47,749 nucleotides of DNA. Source: Parasulfuritortus sp049322515 (lineage in GTDB: Bacteria; Pseudomonadota; Gammaproteobacteria; Burkholderiales; Thiobacillaceae). Position numbers and translations under genes: made by a program. Each line of letters opens with the position of its first letter. Position 1 is the first letter of the stretch. The DNA is taken from NCBI GenBank assembly GCA_049322515.1, contig JBMOQW010000024.1:1-47749 (forward strand), in the 5' to 3' direction. Under the pieces are notes generated by a model, which was given only the letters and a program-made list of their open reading frames with translations, made no database searches and was not told the DNA's origin. This document shows, in pieces, positions 32,989-42,100 of the stretch.

Positions 32989-33532
32989 TGGCGCGGGCCA
33001 GGTCCTCGAGTTTTCGGGAACGGTCTCGGGCGTATTTGCGCAGGCGGTTGAAGGCCGCATCCGGGTCGAGGCCGTGGTCGCGCATCACGATGCCAATGGC
33101 CGTGGCGATGGTGCGGTTGCTTTCCAGCGCGCCTTGCAGGCCAAGCTGGCGCCGCTGCAGGGCGTCGATTTCCCGGGCCCGGGCCAGGGCTGCCCGCAAG
33201 GTTGGCACGATCGCCCGCACTTCGAGGGGTTTGATCAGGTAGCCCAGAGCGCCCAGCTCGACTGCATCCTTGACCATGGCCTCGTCGTCGTAGGCCGAGA
33301 AAAACAGGAATGGCACCGGGGTTTCGTCACGTAGCCGGCGCGCCAGTTCCAGGCCGTCCAGGCCGGGCATGCGGATGTCGAGCAGGGCGAGGTCGAAGGG
33401 CTCCGACTGGCAGAGGGCCAGGGCACGCTCGCCATCACGTGCTTCAGTGACTTCGAAGCCGGCCTCGCGCAGGCCTTCGGCAAGAGTGAACAACACGATG
33501 CGGTCGTCGTCGGCGACCAGCAGTCTGTCCAT
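32957..33532 (-). CDS. ANTAR-domain response regulator (RNA antiterminator)
   Basis: 191 residues. An N-terminal receiver (about 1-115) with D52 in LALLDIRMPGLDG precedes a C-terminal ANTAR domain (about 125-185: LESNRTIATAIGIVMRDHGLDPDAAFNRLRKYA). ANTAR proteins bind paired hairpins in target leader RNAs and prevent termination; AmiR, NasR, NasT and EutV are known members. The kinase gene ends only 5 bases upstream, so the two form a two-component pair. I find no obvious dual hexaloop target in the operon's own leader. The 3' end runs 32 bases into the opposite-strand envZ gene. Confidence 0.92.
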   Translation of the reverse strand: MDRLLVADDDRIVLFTLAEGLREAGFEVTEARDGERALALCQSEPFDLALLDIRMPGLDGLELARRLRDETPVPFLFFSAYDDEAMVKDAVELGALGYLIKPLEVRAIVPTLRAALARAREIDALQRRQLGLQGALESNRTIATAIGIVMRDHGLDPDAAFNRLRKYARDRSRKLEDLARAIIDGRERPRL

Positions 33533-33537
33533 GCGAA

Positions 33538-35583
33538 TCAGTCCTTGAAGTGAATGACGGGCGGGTTGATAAGGAGATGGGCGCACAGCCATCCCTGCGT
33601 AGTTCTACTATAGTGCAGCCCGGCCCCCTGTTCCGGCAAGAGGGAGCGGACCAGGCTGAGGCCGGTGCCAATGCCACTGCCGGTCTCGAAATCGAACGGA
33701 TCCGACGCGGGTACCGGGTTGGCGATCACGATCTCGACGCCCTCGGGCTGTGTCCTGGCGCTCACCTCCGGCGCTGGCTCCGGTTCCGGCGCGTGTTTCA
33801 CCGCATTGAGCAGCAGTTCGTTGAGGATCAGGGCCAGCGGCACGGCTTCTGATTGGGTGACCAAGACCGGGCCGTGTCCGGACGCGGGTTCGGGCAGCGC
33901 GATGCGAATCGGGCGCCCGGTCAACTGGCTGACGCCTCGGGCGATCTGGCTCACGGTCTCGAACAAGGGCAGGGCTTCGGAGGCATCTGCGCTTTGCAGG
34001 CCGTGCACCCGGGCGATCGAATAGACTTGCGAGATGGCCGCCTCCAGGCGAGGGTTCAGGGCCGTATCCTTGCCCAGTTCGCGGCGCAGCAGGCCGGCCA
34101 CGCTTTGCAGGTTGTTCTTGATCCGGTGATGGACCTCGCGCACCAGGGCTTCCCGGTGCGCCATCTCCACGGCCAGGCGGCGTCGTTCCCGCTCGCGGCG
34201 CTCGCTGATGTCGCGCGCGATGCCGGCGGTACCGAGTATCCGGCCCTCGGCGTCCAGGATGGGCGTCTTGTAGGTCTCCATCCAGGTCGGCACGCCTTGA
34301 TGGATTTCCTCGGCTTCGAACAGCATGCGTTGTCCGCTGGCCATCACCTCGGTGTCCTCGGCCTGGTAGCGTGCCGCCAGCGCCTCAGGCCAGAGCACCC
34401 GGTCGTCATGGCCGATCACTTCGCTGGCATGGTCCTTGCCGACCGAGTGCAGGAAGGCCTTGTTGACGGCCAGATAGTGGCTGTGGCGGTCCTTGAGCCA
34501 CATCAGGTCGGGGGTGTTGTCGAGCAGCGCGGTCAGGGCGGCATCGCTGTGCCGGCGGGCTGCCTCGACCCGATGCAGGCGCCGGTAGGCCGCCAACAGG
34601 ACCAGGCTGAGGGCCAGCACGAACAGGCTGGCGACCACGCCCACCAGTAGCGGGGCGCGATAGCGGTCCCAGATGTCCCGGGGGGTGAATTCCGGTGCCG
34701 ACTCGTAAGGCGGCAAGCGAAGGGCGCGGGCCAGGTTCTCGACATTGAGATAGTCGGCCGGCACCACGAAGCCATGGATGCCGGCGCCGACCGCGGCGGG
34801 GTCGTCCGGCGACATCTGCAGCAGCGCGCTGGCGATCTTGCCCACGGTGTGTTCATCGACATGGGGCAGTGCGGCGAACGCCCATTCCGGATACAGGCGG
34901 GTCGACACCACAAAGGGGAAGTTCGGCGGCGATTGCGGGTTCACGATGGCGATCCGGCCGGGTGGCAAGCTGCCCTCGCGCAGCATCGCCTCGATGATGC
35001 CGGTGCGGACGAAGCCGGCATCAGCGCGTCCAGAGAGCACCGTGCGGACCACCTCGTCATGGCTGCCGACGACATGCAGGTCGACCTCGCGGGTGATGTC
35101 GATGCCCGCTTGGAGCAGTTCGAAGGCCTGGGTCTGGTAACCGCCAAGGAATTTCCTGCCGGGCACCGCGATGCGCTGGCCGCGCAGGTCAACCAGGGCG
35201 CGGATGTCGCTGCGTTCCTGGCGGGTCAGAATGACACCACCCAGCTGGCTCACCGGCTGGTCCTTCTCGAGGGCAACCAAGGTGGCCATGGCGCCGGTGA
35301 GCTTTTGCAGATGGCGGAGCAGGATGAAATGACTCGGGTTGGTGAACACCAGGTCCAGTTCACCCGAGGTCAGCGCCTGCTCCATCTCTGCCTGGGTCAA
35401 TACCTGCATCTCGATTCGGGCTTCCGGTACCACACGGTTCAGGTAGTCGACCAGGGGCTGGTACTGCGCTGCCATGATCGGCTTCGGACGATAGGCGAAC
35501 ACGCCCAGGGTCAGCGGCTCGGCGGCCCAGGCGGAGCCCAGGCACAGCCAGACCAGGCCGCCCAGCCACGCGCGCCAGTTCAT
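33538..35583 (-). CDS. PhnD-like sensor domain / PAS / HisKA_2 histidine kinase
   Basis: 681 residues. A signal/anchor segment (1-21) leads into a periplasmic binding domain (about 22-290) like the PhnD/TauA-type ABC substrate-binding family: LTLGVFAYRPKP, LDLVFTNPSHFILL, GRADAGFVRTGIIEAML and the start RLYPEWAFAALP are visible. A membrane helix (about 310-335) follows, then a PAS domain (about 350-455) and an HisKA_2/HATPase module with HHRIKNN near residues 485-491. The kinase subfamily is that of EutW, which pairs with ANTAR regulators. The sensed ligand is unknown; phosphonate, phosphite, sulfonate or metal-oxyanion are all consistent. The start at 35583 gives a proper signal sequence and overlaps the DUF455 gene by 4 bases. 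Confidence 0.9.
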   Translation of the reverse strand: MNWRAWLGGLVWLCLGSAWAAEPLTLGVFAYRPKPIMAAQYQPLVDYLNRVVPEARIEMQVLTQAEMEQALTSGELDLVFTNPSHFILLRHLQKLTGAMATLVALEKDQPVSQLGGVILTRQERSDIRALVDLRGQRIAVPGRKFLGGYQTQAFELLQAGIDITREVDLHVVGSHDEVVRTVLSGRADAGFVRTGIIEAMLREGSLPPGRIAIVNPQSPPNFPFVVSTRLYPEWAFAALPHVDEHTVGKIASALLQMSPDDPAAVGAGIHGFVVPADYLNVENLARALRLPPYESAPEFTPRDIWDRYRAPLLVGVVASLFVLALSLVLLAAYRRLHRVEAARRHSDAALTALLDNTPDLMWLKDRHSHYLAVNKAFLHSVGKDHASEVIGHDDRVLWPEALAARYQAEDTEVMASGQRMLFEAEEIHQGVPTWMETYKTPILDAEGRILGTAGIARDISERRERERRRLAVEMAHREALVREVHHRIKNNLQSVAGLLRRELGKDTALNPRLEAAISQVYSIARVHGLQSADASEALPLFETVSQIARGVSQLTGRPIRIALPEPASGHGPVLVTQSEAVPLALILNELLLNAVKHAPEPEPAPEVSARTQPEGVEIVIANPVPASDPFDFETGSGIGTGLSLVRSLLPEQGAGLHYSRTTQGWLCAHLLINPPVIHFKD

Positions 35584-36371
35584 GGCGCCGCCAGGTCCTC
35601 GACCGGAAAGCCGGCCAGCGCCCGGGCCGGCGCGTTGAACGGTCCCCGAGGGGCAGGCAGCTTGGCGGCGGCGAGCTGGCGCAACCATTCCTGGCGCGGG
35701 TCGAGGCCGCGTTCGGCACATAGCGTCCGGAACCAGCGGTCACCGGTCGCGACGTGGCCGATCTCGTCGCGCAGGACGATGTCGAGGAGGTCGCCGCCCG
35801 CGCTGTCACCGAAACCGCGCAGGCGGGCCTGGATGCCGGGCGTGACATCCAGGCCGCGCGCCTCGAAGTAGCGCGGGATGACCGCCATGCGGGCGAGTGG
35901 GTCGTGCGCGGTCAGGGTGGCCGCCTCCCACAGCCCGCCATGGGCCGGGAAATCCCCATAGGCATGGCCGAGCCGGCCGAGATGGGCGTTCAGGAGGCGG
36001 AAATGCAGGACTTCCTCGACCGCCACGCCCAGCCAGTCGGCATGGAATTCGGCCGACAGGGCGGGAAAGCGGTACACCGCGTCGAGGGCCAGGTTGATGG
36101 CCGTGAATTCGATGTGGCAGAGGGCATGGATCAGGGCGGCATGGCCCTCCGGGCCATTCAGGTCGCGCTTGGGCAGGTTGCGCGGCGGGATCAACTCGGG
36201 GCGCGCCGGCCGGCCGGGTTCGACCAGGGGCGTGGGATCGTCGATGGCGGTCATGGCCAGGCGGCCGGCCCGCCAATCGTCCGCGAGCTGGTCGACCCGC
36301 GCCAGCTTGGCGGCGACATCGGCTTCGGCGAGCGCGGCGCGGACTGCGGAGAACAGGCTCAGCGCAGGCAT
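35580..36371 (-). CDS. DUF455 ferritin-like protein
   Basis: 263 residues. Two ferritin-like helix pairs with carboxylate/histidine motifs are visible: ALIHALCHIEFTAINLALDAVYRF, EEVLHFRLLNAHLGRLGHAYG and DEIGHVATGDRWF. These can ligate a di-iron centre as in the MiaE-like/ferritin fold. DUF455 has no settled function. It starts at the ATG at 36371, overlapping the vanZ-like gene by 13 bases, and overlaps the PhnD kinase by 4 bases, so it may be part of the same response. Confidence 0.88.
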   Translation of the reverse strand: MPALSLFSAVRAALAEADVAAKLARVDQLADDWRAGRLAMTAIDDPTPLVEPGRPARPELIPPRNLPKRDLNGPEGHAALIHALCHIEFTAINLALDAVYRFPALSAEFHADWLGVAVEEVLHFRLLNAHLGRLGHAYGDFPAHGGLWEAATLTAHDPLARMAVIPRYFEARGLDVTPGIQARLRGFGDSAGGDLLDIVLRDEIGHVATGDRWFRTLCAERGLDPRQEWLRQLAAAKLPAPRGPFNAPARALAGFPVEDLAAP

Positions 36372-36724
36372 CGGTCCAACCTGAGCAGGAGGTCTGGCCA
36401 GCGCCGGGCAGAGGCCCATCCGGTCAGGATGCCGAGGCCGTTGGCGAGCAGGTCGAGTCCGCTCATGTCGCGATAACCGGACAGCCCCTGGAGCACTTCG
36501 ATGGCCCCGCTGTAGGCCCACAGGCTGGCGGCAAGCGGGCCATGCGCCCGGATGATCTGGCTGAACCAGGCCATCAGCATGCCCCAGGCTAGGAAGTGGC
36601 CGAGCTTGTCATGGGTCTGGACGTCAGGCAGGGATTCGGTCGGCAGGAGCGACAGGACACTGATCCCGAGCAGCAGCAGCCAGCCCAGGAACAGCCAGTG
36701 GGAACGGTGGGCCAGGGTGTTCAT
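36359..36724 (-). CDS. VanZ-family small membrane protein
   Basis: 121 residues with four predicted membrane helices. The family feature DKLGHFLAWGMLMAWF (conserved DK and H in the second helix) and the C-terminal motif GLDLLANGLGILTGW are present. VanZ in enterococci gives low-level teicoplanin resistance, but most chromosomal members have no known role. It is the first gene of the VanZ-DUF455-kinase-ANTAR operon and is divergent from the methionine gamma-lyase gene across 50 bases. Confidence 0.85.
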   Translation of the reverse strand: MNTLAHRSHWLFLGWLLLLGISVLSLLPTESLPDVQTHDKLGHFLAWGMLMAWFSQIIRAHGPLAASLWAYSGAIEVLQGLSGYRDMSGLDLLANGLGILTGWASARRWPDLLLRLDRCLR

Positions 36725-36774
36725 GGCGGCGATTTTATGCTGTATTCGGGGCTCCGACGCACGAGGTCCACTTC

Positions 36775-37962
36775 ATGTCCCATTACGATGCCTGGCGTTT
36801 CGCCACCCGCGCCATCCATGCCGGTCACCTGGCCGGTGATTACCAGGGCGCGCTCAATCCGCCCATCTTCGCTTCCTCCACCTTCGCCTTCGAGTCGGCT
36901 GCGCAGGGTGCTGCCCGATTCGCCGGCGAGGAACCCGGCATGATCTACAGCCGGGTCACCAATCCGACCGTGGGCCTGCTCGAGGAACGCCTCGCCAGCC
37001 TGGAGAACGGCGAGGCCGGGGTCGCCTTCGGTTCCGGCATGGGCGCCATCGCCAGCCTGTTCTGGACCCAGTTGCGGCCAGGCGACGAACTGCTGGTCGA
37101 CCTGACCTTGTATGGCTGCACGCACGCCCTGGCCCACCACCTGTTGCCGCAATTCGGCATCGTCGTGCAGGCGGCCGACTTTACCGACCTCGACGCCGTG
37201 GCCGCCGCCCTGAGCCCGCGTACTCGGCTGGCTTTCTTCGAGACGCCGGCCAACCCGAACATGCGCCTGGTCGACATCGCCGCCGTGAGCGAGGTAGTGC
37301 ACCGCCTGAGCCCGGCCCGGGTGGCCGTCGACAACACCTACTGCACGCCCTACCTGCAACGTCCGCTCGACCTGGGCGCCGACCTGGTGGTGCATTCCCT
37401 GACCAAGTACATCAACGGCCATGGCGACGTCATCGCCGGCGCCGCGGTGGGGCCGCGCGCGCTGGTCGATCCGATGCGCTGGGTCGGCATCAAGGAGATG
37501 ACCGGCGCGTGCCTGTCGGCGATGGATGCCAACCTGGTGCTGCGCGGTCTCAAGACCCTGCCGGTGCGCATGGACCGGCATTGCCAGAATGCCGGCATCA
37601 TCGCCCGCCATCTGGAAAGTCATCCGGCCGTGGCGCGGGTCGACTATCCCGGCCTCGCGTCCCACCCCCAGCACGCCCTGGCGACCCGGCAAATGGCCCA
37701 GCCGGGCGGCATGCTGGCATTCGAGCTGAAGGGGGGGCTGGAAGCCGGCCGCCGGTTCATCGACCGGCTGCGCCTGGTGACCCGCGCGGTCAGCCTGGGC
37801 GACGCCGAGAGCCTGGCCCAGCATCCGGCCAGCATGACCCATTCCTCGTACAGTCCCGAGGAGCGGGCGCGCCACCTGATCGGCGAGGGGCTGGTGCGGC
37901 TGTCGGTGGGGCTGGAAGACGTCGAGGACCTGCTCGAGGACCTCGACCAGGCGCTTGCCTGA
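36775..37962 (+). CDS. PLP-dependent Cys/Met-metabolism enzyme, methionine gamma-lyase-like
   Basis: 395 residues of the cystathionine gamma-synthase/lyase family. The PLP lysine is K211 in HSLTKYINGHGD, and the phosphate-binding YSRVTNP segment is present. Methionine gamma-lyase landmarks are C115 in LTLYGCTHA, K240 in GIKEMTG (Asp to Glu at 241) and the C-terminal SLGDAESLAQHPASMTHSSYSPEERA. Cystathionine beta-lyases and most synthases lack that Cys. The likely reaction is methionine to methanethiol, ammonia and 2-oxobutyrate; cystathionine lyase or O-succinylhomoserine sulfhydrylase activity is the alternative. It stands alone, with GAGG 8 bases before the ATG. Its stop TGA abuts the convergent stop, forming TGATCA. 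Confidence 0.8.
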   Translation: MSHYDAWRFATRAIHAGHLAGDYQGALNPPIFASSTFAFESAAQGAARFAGEEPGMIYSRVTNPTVGLLEERLASLENGEAGVAFGSGMGAIASLFWTQLRPGDELLVDLTLYGCTHALAHHLLPQFGIVVQAADFTDLDAVAAALSPRTRLAFFETPANPNMRLVDIAAVSEVVHRLSPARVAVDNTYCTPYLQRPLDLGADLVVHSLTKYINGHGDVIAGAAVGPRALVDPMRWVGIKEMTGACLSAMDANLVLRGLKTLPVRMDRHCQNAGIIARHLESHPAVARVDYPGLASHPQHALATRQMAQPGGMLAFELKGGLEAGRRFIDRLRLVTRAVSLGDAESLAQHPASMTHSSYSPEERARHLIGEGLVRLSVGLEDVEDLLEDLDQALA

Positions 37963-38535
37963 TCAGTACTTGTCCGTGACCTTGGCGCGCATGCGCCGCT
38001 CTGCTTCCTTGACCACCGCCTCGAAACGCTGGCGCACCTCGGCCTCGACGAAATGGTCCGAGACCAGGGGGGGCGGTGGCAGCAGGGGCAGGACCCGGGC
38101 CCGGTAGGTCAGGCGGACCGGGGCCTGCTCGCCGGTCACCACCCATTCGCCACGCATGGTGGCGACATCGCCGGACACGGCGCGGAAGCGGATCACCCCG
38201 AGCGGCTTTTCTTCCATGGCCAGGACCACGTGGTTGGGCATCACGAAGGCGAACAGCCCGGCGTTGGCGCGCTGTTCGACCAGCTTCGGCTTGCCGGGTG
38301 GCGAGACCAGGCGGGACACCTTCATGTCCGGAATGAAGCTGGCCAGGCGGTTATAGTCGGTGAGCGTCTGCCACAGCGTCTCGGCATCGGCGGCGACCTG
38401 GCTGGAGGCTTCGATGCGGATGCCGGTGAAACCGACGTCGGCGGAAACGCGCGCCTCGCCCAGTGCCTGGACGGGCAAGGGCAGGGCGGCCAGGAGGCTG
38501 GCCAAACACAGTCGGGTCAGGAAGCGCGTCAGCAT
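37963..38535 (-). CDS. Exported SRPBCC (START-like) protein, second of a tandem pair
   Basis: 190 residues with a signal peptide (LTRLCLASLLAALPLPVQALG). The body has SRPBCC/Coq10-like features: VAADAETLWQTLTDYNRLASFIPDMKVSRLV and a C-terminal amphipathic helix EAEVRQRFEAVVKEAERRM. START-like folds bind lipids or polyketides in a hydrophobic groove. Export to the periplasm is uncommon for them. Start (38535) and the upstream gene's stop share one base (TGATG), so the pair is one transcription unit. Confidence 0.85.
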   Translation of the reverse strand: MLTRFLTRLCLASLLAALPLPVQALGEARVSADVGFTGIRIEASSQVAADAETLWQTLTDYNRLASFIPDMKVSRLVSPPGKPKLVEQRANAGLFAFVMPNHVVLAMEEKPLGVIRFRAVSGDVATMRGEWVVTGEQAPVRLTYRARVLPLLPPPPLVSDHFVEAEVRQRFEAVVKEAERRMRAKVTDKY

Positions 38536-39104
38536 CACGGCATTGTAGCGCGTAGCATTTCCCCGGCGAGCGCGTTCAACCAGACCCGCACCTGCTGGTC
38601 GGCGATCTGGCCGGCGAGCGGGGGCGGCAAGGGCGACTGGGTGAGATCGACGCGCAACTGGTAGGTGAGCGTGACCGGCCGTTCGCCGCGCAATCGCCAT
38701 TCGCCGCTGCTGTTCTTGAACGGGCCGGACAGGAACTGGAGTTTCACGCCTTCGCCGGCGATCTCGTCGCTGCGCACCACGGTATCGAAGCGCAGGCGAG
38801 GGCCGGCGGTGAGCTCGCCGGTTTGGGCGATCAGGCGGGTGGTGCCATGCTGCTCCAGGGTGCGGCTGGTCTTCAGGCCGGGCACGAAGACCGGGAAACG
38901 GTCCGGCTGGGTCAGCACCTGCCAGGCGCGCGTCCGTTCGACCGGCACTTCCAGGTGCCCGCTCACGGTGACCAGCCCGGGCGCCAACCGGGTCTCCAGC
39001 ACCGGCTGGGCGGCGGCCAGGCCGGGGCAGGCCAGGGCCAGGGCAAGGCAGGTGCTGGGGGCGGCTCGCGCAAGGCGGCGTCGAAGGTCGGAAAGTTGCG
39101 GCAT
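38535..39104 (-). CDS. Exported SRPBCC (START-like) protein, first of a tandem pair
   Basis: 189 residues with a signal peptide (LARAAPSTCLALALACPGLAAAQP) and an SRPBCC body: VPVERTRAWQVLTQPDRFPVFVPGLKTSRTL, then GEWRLRGERPVTLTYQLRVD. It is a paralogue of the next gene by fold, order and length, though identity is low. The start codon at 39104 is 9 bases from the divergent start codon of the RND permease at 39114. A lipid-handling role next to an RND transporter is suggestive but not shown. Confidence 0.83.
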   Translation of the reverse strand: MPQLSDLRRRLARAAPSTCLALALACPGLAAAQPVLETRLAPGLVTVSGHLEVPVERTRAWQVLTQPDRFPVFVPGLKTSRTLEQHGTTRLIAQTGELTAGPRLRFDTVVRSDEIAGEGVKLQFLSGPFKNSSGEWRLRGERPVTLTYQLRVDLTQSPLPPPLAGQIADQQVRVWLNALAGEMLRATMP

Positions 39105-39113
39105 ACTGGCGGC

Positions 39114-42100
39114 ATGATGACCGATCTCCGGACACATCGCCATCTCTGGACCAACGTCGTGTTCCTGGGCGTTCTCGTGCTCGGGCTCGCGGCATATCTG
39201 CTCATGCCGCGTGCGCAATATCCGGAAGTACGGCTCAATTGGGTCGCCATCGCCACGGTGTGGCCGGCGGCCTCCGCCACCGAGGTCGAGCGGCGCATCA
39301 CCCTGCCCCTGGAAGCGGTGGTGCGCGCCACCGGCCAGGTGCGCTACGTGGCGGCCACTTCGCGCGATCACGTGTCGACCCTGCTGGTCCGCTTCGAGGA
39401 CATCCCGCATGCCGAGTTCGAGCGGCGTCTGACCGTCTTGAACCGAGCGGTCGGCCAAGTGGCGGCGACCCTGCCCAAGGAGGCGCGTCCGCCCCAGGTG
39501 GTCGAGCTGACCAGTTCCAGCCTGTTCCCCACCGCCATGGTGCTGGCACCCCTGCCCGCCGGTGACGGTGGGGCCGCGACCCTGGCGCGTGCCACCCAGG
39601 CTGGACTGGAGGCCTTGCCCGGTGTCGAGCGGGTCTGGGCGATCGGCCTGCCGGAACCGGAGCTGGCCGTGGCCTTTTCACCCGAGGCCTTGCAGCGCCG
39701 TGGCATCGCGCCCGACCGCCTGGCCGCGACCCTGGCCGAGCAGGCCCAGGATGTGCCGGCCGGCGGCGTGCGCATGTCCGAGCGACTCTACAACAGTCGG
39801 GTGTCCGGACTGGGGGGCGATCCGACCCAGTGGGCCGCCCTGGCCATCCCGGACCGCCAGGGCGGCTGGGTGCCGCTCGGCGAATTGGCCGACATCCGGT
39901 CCGACGCCAGCGCCCGGGAACGGGTGGTCGACGCCACCGGGCGACCGGCGGTGCTGCTCTCGGTAGTCAAGCAGGAGAACGCCAACGCCCTGCGCCTGAC
40001 CGACGCGGTGGCCGATTACGTGGCGCGCCACAACGCGCGCGCCGGCATGCCCGAGCTGACCCTGGCCGACGACCAGAGCGGTGCCACCCGGCAGGCGATC
40101 CAGGCCATGCAGAACAATGCCCTGCTCGGCTTGCTCACGGTGCTGGTGGTGGCCTGGCTGTTCCTGGGCCGGCGCATGGCGCTGCTGGTCAGCGTCGGGG
40201 TGCCTTTCGCCCTGGCGGCGATGTTCCTGACCCTCTATGCGCTCGGCGAAACGCTCAACACCTCGGTCCTGCTCGGCGTCGCCATCGTGCTCGGCGTGCC
40301 GCTCGACGACGCGGTGGTGGTGGCCGAGGCGATCCAGTTGCGCCTTGCCCAGGGCCACGACCGCCTGACGGCCGTGCGCCTGGCCATGGCCGAGGTGGCG
40401 CGGCCGGTGCTCGCCTCGGTGCTGGCCACCGTGGCTGCCTTTGCACCGCTCCTGCTGCTGCCCGGCCTGCTCGGCAAGTTCATGGCCGTGGTGCCGCTGA
40501 CCGTGATCCTGACCCTGGTCGCCAGCCTGTTCGCTTCGCTCTGGATCCTGCCCAGCCATGTGGTCAGCTGGCGTGGCCGCGAGGCGTGCCCGCCCGGCAT
40601 GGTGCGTTTCCGGATCCGCCTGGCGCGCAGCCTGCGACGGACCTACGGCCGCCTCCTGGCACGCGCCTTCCGGCGGCCGGCCTGGGTGGCGGCGGGCGGG
40701 TTCGGCCTGGTCGGCCTGGCGGCGGCGGGCGGGCTGGGCGGGGCACTGTCGATCCAGTGGTTTGCCTCCGATCCGCTGCGGGTGTTCAACATCAACGTCC
40801 AGATGCCGGCCACCGCCAGCCTCGACGAGACACTGGCGATGACCGAGCAGGTGGCGGCGCGGGTCCGCGCCGTGGCACGGCCGGGCGAGGTGCGGGCCAG
40901 CCTGGCCATGGCCGGGGTGCAGTTCACGCCGAGCGAGACCCGGCACGGCGACCATTTCGGCCAGGTCATGATCAGTCTGGCCGAACAAGGCGGCGCGGCG
41001 CGTGCCGTGGCCGACTTCGTCGCCGCGGCACGCCCGGCAGTGGCCGGGCTGACCGGCGCGGAGACGATGACTTTCCAGGTCCTGTCCGCTGATCTGCCCA
41101 GCCTGTCGGCGCTCACCGCACGCCTCACCGGGGCCGATGCCGAGCGTCTCTCCGAAGCGGCCGGTGCCTTGCGCACCGCTCTGGCGGTCATTCCCGGCGT
41201 GCTCGATGCGCGTGATGACGGCGCCCTGGGCAAGCCCCTGCTCAGCCTGGAACTGGAGCCTGCGGTGGCCAGCCGGGCCGGGCTCGACCCGAGACGGGTG
41301 GCGGCCATGATCCGACTGCATTTCGACGGCCTGCCGGTGGCCCGGGTCCGGGATGGCGCCATCGACCGGTCCGTGGTGCTGCGCGCCGACCGGATGGACG
41401 ATGCTGCCGTGCAAGCCCTCCTGGAGCAGCCCTGGCCATTGGCCAACGGGCAGGTCGTGCGGCCCTCGGAATTGTTTGCGTTGCGCTTCCTGCCGGCGGC
41501 CAGCCAGACCCGCCGGGTCGATTACCAGCAAGCGGTCACCGTGCAGGCCGATCTGGACCGGGCACGGCTGTCGCCGGAGGCGGCGGAAGCGCGGGTACGC
41601 GCGCTCTGGCGCGACCTGGCGCCAGCCTACCCCGGAGTGTCGATCGCGTTCGGTGGCGAATTGTCCGACGTGCGCGCCAGCTTGCGCGACCTCGGCTTGC
41701 TGTTCGTCGCCGGCAGCCTGCTGATGTATGCGCTCCTGGCCGTGCAGTTCCGCAGCCTGGCCCTGCCGGTGCTGATGCTGGCGACTGCGCCGATGGCCTT
41801 CACCGGGGTGATCCTGGGCCTCATCGCTACCGGCCAGCCACTCACGCTCTACACGGTCTATGGCTGCATCGCCCTGGGCGGGGTGGCGGTCAACGCCGCC
41901 ATCGTCCTGATCGCCGCCGCGCGCGATCGCGCCGAGGCCGGCATGCGACCGCTGCCGGCCGCCTTCCATGCCGCGCGGCGGCGCCTGTTGCCGATCCTGA
42001 TCACCACGGTGTCGATCCTGGGCGGCCTGCTCGCCCTGGCCTTCGGCGTGGCCGGCGAGTCGCTGCTCTGGGGGCCGTTGGCCGCGGCCATCGTCTGGGG

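Noticed and set aside
37960..37965. TGATCA where two convergent stop codons abut
   Set aside because: A six-base palindrome formed by TGA plus the reverse of TGA; expected whenever convergent stops touch.
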